From: Bos javanicus
Taxonomy: Eukaryota > Chordata > Mammalia > Artiodactyla > Bovidae
Direction: 5' to 3'
Assembly (NCBI RefSeq): GCF_032452875.1
Contig: NC_083878.1
Location: 40,811,878 to 40,875,877 of the forward strand
DNA length: 64,000 bases
In this document: positions 55,997-64,000 of the stretch, piece after piece
Layout of the letters: each line of letters opens with the position of its first letter
How positions within the stretch are numbered: position 1 is the stretch's first letter
The notes under the pieces: generated by a model
What the model was told of the DNA's origin: nothing
Seen by the model: only the letters and a program-made list of their open reading frames with translations
The model's database searches: none
Translations under genes and position numbers: made by a program

Positions 55997-58900
55997 AAAC
56001 TAGGAGCCATGCCATGGAGGGCCACCCAAGATGGACAGGTCATGCTGAAGAGTTCTGACAAAATGTGGTCCACTGGAGAAGGGAATAACAAACCACTTCA
56101 TTATTCTTGCCTTGAGAATCCCATGAACAGTATGAAAAAGCAAAAAGATAGGACACTGAAAGATGAACTACCCAGGTTGGTAGGTGCCCAATACGCTAAC
56201 AGAGAACAGTGGAGAAATAACTCTAAAAAGAATGAAGAGACAGAGACAAAGCAAAAACAACACCCAGTTGTGGATGTGACTGGCGATAGAATTAAAGTCT
56301 GATGCTCTAAAGAGCAATATTGCATAGGAACCTGGAATGTTAGGTCCATGAATCAAGGCACATTGGAAGTGGTAAAACAGGAGATGGCAAGAGTGAACAT
56401 CCACATTTTAGGAATCAGTGAACTAAAATGGACTGGAATGGGTGAATTTAACTCAGATGACATTTTATCTACTACTGTGGGCAAGAATCCCTTAGAAGAA
56501 ATGGAGTAGCCATCATAGTCAACAAAAGAGTCTGAAATGCAGTACTTGGATGCCATCCCAAAAACGACATAATGATTTCTGCTTGTTTCCGAGGCAAACC
56601 ATTCAATATCACAGTAATCCAATTCTATGCCACGACCAGTAATGCTAAAGAAGCTGAAGTTGAACAGTTCTATGAAGACCTACTTCCCTGGTGCCTCAGA
56701 TAGTAAAGTGCCTGCCTATAATGCGGGAGACCTGGGTTCAATCCCTGGGTCGGGAAGATTTCCTGGAGAAGGAAATGGCAATCCACTTCAGTATTCTTGC
56801 CTGGAAAATCCCATGGATGGAGGAGCCTGGTAGGCTACAGTCCGTGGGGTCGCAAAGAGTCGGACACGACAGAGCGACTTCACTCACTCACTCATGAAAA
56901 CTTACAAGACCTTCTGGAACTAACACCAGAAGTAAATAAAGGATGTCCTTTTCATTATAGGGGACTGGAATGCGAAAGCAAGAAGTCAAGAAATACCTCT
57001 AGTAACAGGCAAATATGGCCCTCCAGTACAGAATGAAGCAGGGCAGAGACAACAGAGTTCTGCCAAGAGAACGCACTGGTCATAGCAAACACCTTCTTCC
57101 AACAACACAAGAGAAGACTCTACACATGGACATCACCAGATGGCCAGCACCAAAATCATATTGATTACATTCTTTGCAGCCAAAGATGGAGAAGCTCTAT
57201 ACATTCAGCAAAAACAAGACCAGAAGCTGACTGTGGTTCAGATCATGGATTCCTTATTGCCAAATTCAGACTTAAATTGAAGAAAGTAGGGAAAACCACT
57301 AGACCAATCAGGTATGACCTAAATCAAATCTCTTATGATCATACAGTGAAAGTGAGAAATAGATTCAAGGGATTAGATGTGATAGAGTGCCTGAAGAACT
57401 ATGAACAGAGGTTCATGACATTGTACAGGAGGCAGTGATCAAGTCCATCCCCTAGAAAAAGAAATGCAAAAAGGCAAAATGGTTGTCTGAGGAGGCCTTA
57501 CAAATAGCTGTGAAATAAGACAAGTGAAAGGTAATGGAAAAAAGGAAAGATATACCCATTTGAATGCAGAGTTCCAAAGAATAGCAAGGAGAGATAAGAA
57601 AGCCTTCCTCAGTGATCAATGCAAAGAAATAGAGGGAAAAAATAGAATAGGAAAGACTAGAGATGTCTCCAAGAAACTTAAAGCTACCAAGGGAACATAT
57701 CATGTGAAGATGGGCACAATAAAGACAGAAATGGTATGGACCTAACAGAAGCAGAATATATTAAGAAAAGGTGGCAAGAACACACAGAAGAACTACACAA
57801 AAAAGATCTTCATGACCCAGATAATCACAATGGTGTGATCACCCATGTAGAGCCAGACATCCTAAATGCAAAGTCAAGTGGGCCTTAGGAAGCATCATTA
57901 TGAACAAAGCTAGTGGAGGTATAGAATTCTAGTTGAGCTATTTCAAATCCTAAAAGATGATGCTGTGAAAGTTCTGCCAGCATAGTTGGAAAACTCAGCA
58001 GTGACCACAGGACTAGAAAAGGTCAGTTTTCATTCCAATCCCAAAGAAAGTCAATGCCAAAGAATGTTCAGACTACCGCACAATTGTACTCGTCCACAAG
58101 CTAGCAAAGTAGTGCTCAAAATTCTCCAAACCAGGCTTCAACAGTATGTGAACTGTGAACTTTCAGATGTTCAAGGTGGATTTATAAAAGGCATAGGAAC
58201 CAGAGATCAAACTGCCAACATCTGTTGGATCATCGAAAAAGCAAGAGAGTTCCAGAAAAACATCTACCTTTGCTTTATTGACTATGTCAAAGACTTTGAC
58301 TGTGTTGATCACAACAAACTGTGGAAAATTCTTCAAGAGATGGGAATACTAGACCACTTGACCTGCTTCTTAAGAAATCTGTATGAAGGTCAGGAAGCAA
58401 CAGTTAGAACTGGACATGGAAGAACAGACTGGTTCCAAATCGGGAAAGGAGTACATCAAGGCTGAATATTGTCACCCTGTTTATTTAACTTATATGCAGG
58501 GTAAATCATGAGAAATGCTGGGCTGGATGAAGCACAAGCTGGAATCAAGATTTCCAGGAGAAATATCAATAACCTCAGATATGCAGATGACACCACCCTT
58601 ATGGCAGAAAGCAAAGAAGAACTAAATAGCCTCTTGATGAAAGTGAAAGAGAAGAATGAAAAAGTTGGCTTTAAACTAAACATTTAGAAAACTAAGATCA
58701 TGGCATCCAGTCCCATCACTTCATGACAAAAAGATAGAGAAACAGTGGATACAGTGACAGACTGTTTTTTGGGGCTCCAAAATCACTGCAGATGGTTACT
58801 GCAGCCATGAAATTAAAAGAAGCTTGCTCCTTGGAAGAAAAGCTATGACCAATCTAGACAGCATATTGAAAAACAGAGACATACTTTGCCAACAAAGGTG

Positions 58901-59345
58901 AGTCTGGTCAAAGCTATGATTTTTCTAGTAGTCATGTATGGATGTGAGAGCTGGACTATAAAGAAAGCTGAGTGCTGAAGAATTGATGCTTTTTAACTGT
59001 CGTGTTGGAGAAGACTTTCAAGAGTCCCTTGGACTGCAAAGAGAGCCAACCAGTCCATTCTAAAAGAGATCAGCCTTGAATATTCATTGGAAGGACTGAT
59101 GCTGAAGCTGAAACTCCAATCCTTTGGCCACCTGATGTGAAGAACTGACTCATTGGAAAAGACCCTGATGCTGGGAAATATTGAAGGCTGGAAGAGAAGG
59201 AGATGACAGAATACAATGGTTGGATGGCATCACCGACTCAATAGACATGAGTTTGAGTAAACTCTGGGAGCTGGTGATGGACAGGGAGGCCTGGTGTGCT
59301 ACAGTCCATGGGGTCGTCAAGAGTCGTACACGACGAAGCGACTCA
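55997..59345 (+). pseudogene. BovB endonuclease-reverse transcriptase, decayed
   Basis: Key blocks are all legible at the DNA level: endonuclease GTWNVRS (56327-56347), SDH (near 57237), the reverse transcriptase stretch IDYVKDFDCVDHNKLW in frame 57986-58465, and catalytic YADD (58580-58591). The frame is nevertheless broken: a Bov-tA interrupts the endonuclease, frameshifts separate the fragments 55982-56302, 57524-57745 and 57986-58465, and a TGA at 58463-58465 replaces the Cys of the GCILSP block. The same stop is present in the 45.8-kb copy. The order endonuclease then reverse transcriptase in one frame is normal for RTE elements. Confidence 0.9.
56684..56893 (+). mobile_element. Bov-tA SINE nested in BovB
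   Basis: Full-length sense copy from TTCCCTGGTGCCTCAG, with B box GGGTTCAATCCC, to a CACTCACTCACTC tail. A 12-bp TSD with two mismatches (ATGAAGACCTAC / ATGAAAACTTAC) lies at 56672-56683 and 56894-56905. Confidence 0.95.
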
Positions 59346-59369
59346 ACTGAACTGAACTTTCTTCTGTTA

Positions 59370-59446
59370 ACTTGCTTGTTGTCAGTTAATTTGCAGCCCC
59401 CCAATGACGGGACCTAAGTTGGAAGAAGAAGCGTATTGCTCCCAAA
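59370..59446 (+). mobile_element. Retroviral LTR-like sequence, right part
   Basis: Continuation of the LTR-like sequence after the BovB: ACTTGCTTGTTGTCAGTTA, then GCAGCCCCCCAATGACGGG and GACCTAAGTTGGAAGAAG, which resembles the U5 end of ERV1-type LTRs. The right boundary is approximate. Confidence 0.4.
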
Positions 59447-59774
59447 AGTGACACAGTGAATGGTGGAACGTAGGTAGGAGTTTGACACAGGGAAGGTGGA
59501 ACAGTTAAGATGCATAGAATTTCAAATGAAAATAGACATGATCCAGAGAGGGGAGAAGACAAGCACGATGCGAAGGCCAACTAGTGTCCAGAAACGGCTT
59601 TTCCAGGGAGCTTTGCATGATGAATTCATCACAACTCATGATTGCTTTCCAGTCTCAGATGCCCTAGTTGTTATTATACTTAGAAGTTATCCACTTCTCT
59701 CAGGTGAACTTAACATTAAGTTAATTCACTGGACCAATTTATAAAACCTGATGGTCATTGTTAATTTATATATG
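59447..59774. other. Non-coding DNA
   Basis: The frame 59496-59744 has no recognised domain. No gene is called. Confidence 0.4.
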
Positions 59775-60275
59775 AAACAAATTCCCTGTGAATCAGCAAC
59801 CCAATCCTAAGGCTCAAGAGAAATGAAAATATACCTTCACAAAAAAATTGTACATAAATTTTCATAACAAATTTAACCCTAACAGCAAGAAACTCAAAAC
59901 AACCCAGATATTAGGTAGTAAATCCATACAACAGAATACAATTCAACAATAAAAAGAATGAGTTCCTAATACAGACAACAACACGGACAAATCTCAAAAC
60001 CATTATACTGAACTAAAGAAGTCAGACAGAAGAATTCTCATGATTTTGCATTTACAGGCAAAACTAATGCACAGTGATAAAAATTTTAAATGATTGCTTA
60101 GAGGAAAGGATGAGCAGTTGACCAGAAAGATCCTCGTGGGAACTTTCTGCATGAGGGAAATGTTGTACATCTTGATTGGAGAGGTGAACAAAGTATCGAC
60201 AGCTCATGAAACTATACATTTAAAATATGGGATTTCTAGAAAATGTAAATTTTACTTCAATAAGAAGATTATTGT
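59775..60275 (+). mobile_element. L1M 3' end (L1MA/L1MB-like)
   Basis: Sense L1M 3' end: GAGAAATGAAAATATACC, TTGTACATAAATTTTCATAA, AAACAACCCAGATATTAG, CAATAAAAAGAATGAGTTCC, GAAGTCAGACAGAAG and a terminal CTTCAATAAGAAG. ORF2 has decayed. It is similar in age to the 35.3-39.9 kb copy but on the opposite strand. Confidence 0.82.
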
Positions 60276-62414
60276 AGACAAATAAACACAAAGGGAGGAG
60301 ACACCACCAAGGGGTGAATGTGAGAAAGTTGATAATGTAGAAGAGTCGATTTGCAACTGAATTTAATGTTTCAAAGAACAAATACAAGGAGCTGATAAAG
60401 AGAAAAAGTATATGTATCGGAGTAGGAAAATAAGACATAGAAAAAGAAGCACAAACCATATATTGAAGAATTAGGTGAGCAGGGTAATTTGCATATTGTT
60501 CATTGTCCTAAGATTATAAGCATGCGAGACAGAATGGAATTAACTGGCCCTTAGGGTGCCAGAAGTGGCTGAGGACTCCTAGCAGCAGCCATCTGGGGTC
60601 CCTGCTGATTTGCCTATAGTGTCCTGATGATGATGTACAAAATGATAGCGGCTGCTCAGAGTTTTAATAGATTCAGTCTGGGATGCAGTGTCCTAGGAAT
60701 CATGGCGGCCTGACTCTGGGGTGGAGGCCTCAGGAAATCTCAGGCTTCCAGAGGAAGTGCCCTGCTGTGGCCACAACAGACTCAGCCTCATTTAAGATAT
60801 AAAATGTCACTCTTCAGTCAGAGTCACGGCAGACTTGCCCCAAGGATTCTGGAGATTTAAGGGCATTTGAATAAACATAATTCACATTCTTAGCCAAAAT
60901 CTGATCGGAACACTCCAAACATCTCAAGCCTGCCATGCTCAGTTAGAAATCCCTTGAGACGTACTCTATTTCTGGTTCCCAATTAAGCTGAAACAAGAAC
61001 GGCTTTTTGCATTACGTTTTGGCATATTCACTCAACCCAGGTAGGCCAGAGATTGGTGAAAATAAAAAACAGCAAAGGAGTGAAATTGCCCTATCTTCTG
61101 AAAAGGGAGGAAATTTGTTTTTGCAGTACTGGGTAATTGTTTGTGCAGTTCTGATTTTTCTAAATGGATAGTGTGATTTTTAACTTTAATTTTTATGCTG
61201 AAGCAGCTTGCCTCCTAGATAACCTCTCCATGTACAGCACATGAATCCATATGATTTAATTCTAACATTTCCTGTCATGGTATTCTGAAATCTTAAGTCA
61301 TTACTTCTTAAAAGATCTACTCAACATAGCATTTATTTTCAAATTCCCTGGAAATCCCATAAAGAACTATATTATTGCCTGCTTATATTTACAAAATGAA
61401 TTTCATGTTAGCTAGATTTTTCCTAATATATTTTCATATATATTACTACAAATATAATGTATATTTTTGTAGATTCACATATCATGTCAGAATTTATGAT
61501 TTGATTTATTGTGCCCCTAAAATTTCTGCCTCTTGAAAAACATTTTTTTATAAAAAAGTTCATACTGGTGTTGACACATATAGAGCATGAATTTTAGCTT
61601 ACAAAAACCTAATGGTTAAAATTTATAACCTATACAATTCTTAGCAGTTTTTATACTTGTGCTTCCCTAGCCTTCATTAACATTTAATTTAAATTTATTT
61701 CACATATGGGCATTTTTTGCTTGACTTAAATGATGTATTTTTGTATGCTTGGTATCATTTGTTGTGTGAGCTATTTTTAATGTCATTCATTTTGCCAGTT
61801 TAAAATATATGTTATATTTTCTGATGTTATTCCTGTATTATATATTATTTATCTGAAATTTTAGAATTATAGTTCTGAAGGTATAGTACTAAATTACTTG
61901 AATGCAATCAAATAATCTATGTAAAAATTTAATTTTGAATGTACTTTCCACATAAAATATGTTTATTTTTAAAATTCCTCTTGAATATTTACATATACAG
62001 TTTTGTACATGTAATGAATACACTTAGTACAATGGTAATTATAAATTACACAGATAATTGTACTTTGAAAAATAGCCAGATACACCAGCAATAGTTACCT
62101 CTGAGATTTTTTTTTCTTTTTCCACTGTTTTATCATTGTCCACACTAAGCAATCACCATTGTCAGAGATGTCTGGTTATTTTTTCCCCTTCATCACTATA
62201 AGCAAGTTTCCTACTTTTTACCACCAAACTGTTTAAATTTTTATTCCCAAATTGGCTTTTGAAACTTCAAAATCATTATAAAATAAAATAAAATGAAGTT
62301 TTAAATTCTGGTCAGATCTAATTTCAAGGTACTTCACAGCCACAGACACTTCTCTGAGAACTGACCTTTACCACTGAAGTAACTTTTTAAAAGTTACCAA
62401 AAAAGTTTACCATC
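60276..62414. other. AT-rich non-coding DNA
   Basis: More than 2 kb without a recognised element. 60480-61130 is less AT-rich and includes an octamer word, ATTTGCAT (60487-60494). 61180-62110 is extremely AT-rich. No coding frame is supported. Confidence 0.4.
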
Positions 62415-63201
62415 AGTTCAGTTCAGTTCAATTCAGTCACTCAGTCGTTTCCGACTCTTTGCAATGCCATGAATCGCAGCACGCCAGGCCTCCCTGTCCA
62501 TCACCAACTCCCGGAGTTCACTCAGACGCACGTCCATCGAGTCAGTGATGCCATCCAGCCATCTCATCCTCTGTTGTCCCCTTCCTCCTGCCCCCAATCC
62601 CTTCCAGCATCAGAGTCTTTTCCAATGAGTCAACTCTTTGCATGAGGTGGCCAAAGTACTGGAGTTTCAGCTTTACCATCATTCCTTCCAAAGAACACCC
62701 AGCACTGATCTCCTTTAGGATGGACTGGTTGGATCTCCTTGCAGTCCTAGGGACTCTCAAGAGTCTTCTCCAACACCACAGTTCAAAAGCATCAATGCTT
62801 CAGCGCTCAGCTTTCTTCACAGTCCAACTCTCACATCCATACATGACCACAGGAAAAACCATAGCCTTGACTAGATGGACCTTTGTTGTTAAAGTAATGT
62901 TTCTGCTTTTGAATATGCTATCTAGGTTGGTCATAACTTTCCTTCCAAGGAGTAAGTGTCTTTTAATTTCATGGCTGCAGTCACCATCTGTAGTGATTTT
63001 GGAGCCCAGAAAAATAAAGTCTGACACTGTTTCCACTGTTTCCCCATCTATTTCCCATGAAGTGGTGGGACCGGATGCCATGATCTTTGTTTTCTGAATG
63101 TTGAGCTTTAAGCCAACTTTTTCACTCTCCACTTTCACTTTCATCAAGAGGCTTTTGAATTCCTCTTCACTTTCTGCCATAAGGGTGGTGTCATCTGCAT
63201 A
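62415..63201 (-). mobile_element. BovB LINE, 5'-truncated (ART2A-like)
   Basis: Antisense copy of about 790 bp starting CAGTTCAGTTCAGTTC, with subtype marker CCATGAATCGCAGCACGCC. The minus-strand frame 62800-63249 is the longest reverse transcriptase piece here (149 codons) and keeps YADDTTLMAESEEE and FLGSKITTDGDCSHEIKRH. It is probably among the younger BovB copies in the window. Confidence 0.95.
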
Positions 63202-63691
63202 GAAGTAACTTAAAAAAACATAGAAGTTTTTTTTCCATGTGATCATCAACTATGCAAAATTTGATTGAACAAAAGTAGGGGTGTCTGGTTAGAGTGAAAC
63301 AAGCCAGAAGATCAGCTTGGCCAGACCTATCCTCTTGAAGAATCCAAAAGAAAGAATTGAAACATGATTAGAGTGAGTCCACTGTAATAGCATTTGCCTA
63401 GAAAGTCATTTGCTTAGAAGGTTGGTGCTGATGGGTTGATGGAAGATGGGAGGATACATCTTTGACCCTGCACATGAGGAGTGGAGAAAAGGCTGCTCTG
63501 CATGGAGAGATAAATTAGAGAAGAGCACCAACAGTGCCCTAGAGACTCTTATGTGATGATACATATAAGTTCCTGATAGATTTCTAACTCCTGGCCTGAA
63601 ACCATTGCTCAGCCAAGCAGTGCCTTCTACTTTTATGTTCTAGGGGATTCTCCATTCATTCTTTAATATATTTATCTTTTTTCTTTGGTTG
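63202..63691. other. Non-coding DNA
   Basis: No gene or repeat recognised. Confidence 0.4.
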
Positions 63692-63903
63692 TGTGCTTGT
63701 GCACTCAGTTGTGTCCAATTCTTTGCAACCCCATGGACTATAGCCTGCCAGGCTCCTCTGTCCACAGGATTCTCCAGGCAAGAATACTGGAGTGGGTTGC
63801 CATTTCCTTCTCCAGGCAATCAGCCTGACCTAGGGATCAAACCCGGGTCTCTTGCATCTCCTGCACTGGCAGGCAGAGGTTCTTTACCAGCTGAACCACT
63901 TAA
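63692..63903 (-). mobile_element. Bov-tA SINE
   Basis: Minus-strand copy from GCTTGTGCACTCAGTTGTG to the head text CAGCTGAACCACTTAAG, with B-box complement GGATCAAACCCGGG. No TSD confirmed. Confidence 0.93.
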
Positions 63904-64000
63904 GTGAAGTTTAAATGTTTTTTTATTTTTTGCTTTGTCTCCAAGAAATCCTACCTAAGTTATCTGGATAAAAATAGCTCTATTAAACAGAACATAACAG
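63904..64000. other. Non-coding DNA to the window end
   Basis: AT-rich; nothing recognised. Confidence 0.4.

Larger units (their letters stand above)
55838..59357 (+). mobile_element. BovB LINE, near full length, with a nested SINE
   Basis: A 3.5-kb sense insertion with a perfect 12-bp TSD, TTTCTTCTGTTA, at 55826-55837 and 59358-59369. Certain BovB sequence starts near 55865 (TTTTCTCCCATCAGGAAG); the first 27 bases are unlike the other copy. Removing the Bov-tA at 56684-56893 leaves about 3.3 kb. This is the most complete BovB in the window. Confidence 0.96.

Noticed and set aside
60481..60510. Octamer next to a SOX-like word (ATTTGCAT ... CATTGT)
   Set aside because: Spacing and orientation do not match the known composite element, so it is likely chance.

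Overview
This window looks like ordinary nuclear DNA from a ruminant, most likely a bovid (cattle, sheep, goat or a relative). The diagnosis rests on its repeats: BovB (RTE-clade) LINEs, Bov-tA and BOV-A2 SINEs, CHR-type cetartiodactyl SINEs and ruminant-type L1 3' UTRs, over a background of old mammalian elements (L1M, MIR, MER5, Tigger). I could not separate the genera by eye. The DNA is AT-rich and I found no protein-coding gene, exon, tRNA, rRNA or snRNA gene that I could defend. The long open frames are fragments or antisense shadows of BovB, SINEs and a minisatellite. The window is therefore intergenic or deep-intronic, and its content is a layered record of retrotransposon insertion.

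Layout. 1-12.8 kb: BovB fragments (1.1, 2.0-4.0, 5.9-6.8, 12.5 kb), Bov-tA and CHR SINEs, a SINE-derived 57/55-bp minisatellite at 4.8-5.3 kb, and a MER5-like element at 9.3 kb. 12.8-22.9 kb: L1 pieces, including an L1 with an inverted 5' part at 13.8-14.4 kb, separated by SINEs and AT-rich DNA. 23.2-24.8 kb: two BovB copies in the same orientation. 24.8-34.5 kb: the emptiest part, with only L1 3' UTR pieces and one BOV-A2. 35.3-39.9 kb: an old antisense L1M split by a BovB that itself has an inverted 5' half and carries two SINEs. 40.0-42.4 kb: two MIRs, an inverted SINE pair, AT-rich microsatellites and a BovB tail. 42.4-45.2 kb: mostly single-copy, with a stretch that could be a conserved enhancer. 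45.2-49.4 kb: a BovB tail followed by a near-full-length BovB. 49.6-55.4 kb: MIR, SINEs, a Tigger1/MER2-like DNA transposon and a BovB fragment. 55.4-59.4 kb: a second near-full-length BovB inside an LTR-like sequence, with a clean 12-bp target-site duplication (TSD). 59.8-64 kb: an L1M 3' end, AT-rich DNA, a BovB and a Bov-tA.

How the parts relate. Thirteen BovB insertions make up about a quarter of the window. None is intact: every reverse transcriptase frame seen is broken by stops, frameshifts, deletions or changed catalytic residues. TSDs set the order of events in several nests (L1M, then BovB, then SINE; LTR, then BovB, then SINE). The best novelty here is structural: twin-primed LINE insertions, a SINE pair able to fold back on itself, a minisatellite born inside a SINE, and a template-switch-like palindrome in a SINE promoter. 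I found no undescribed multi-gene system.
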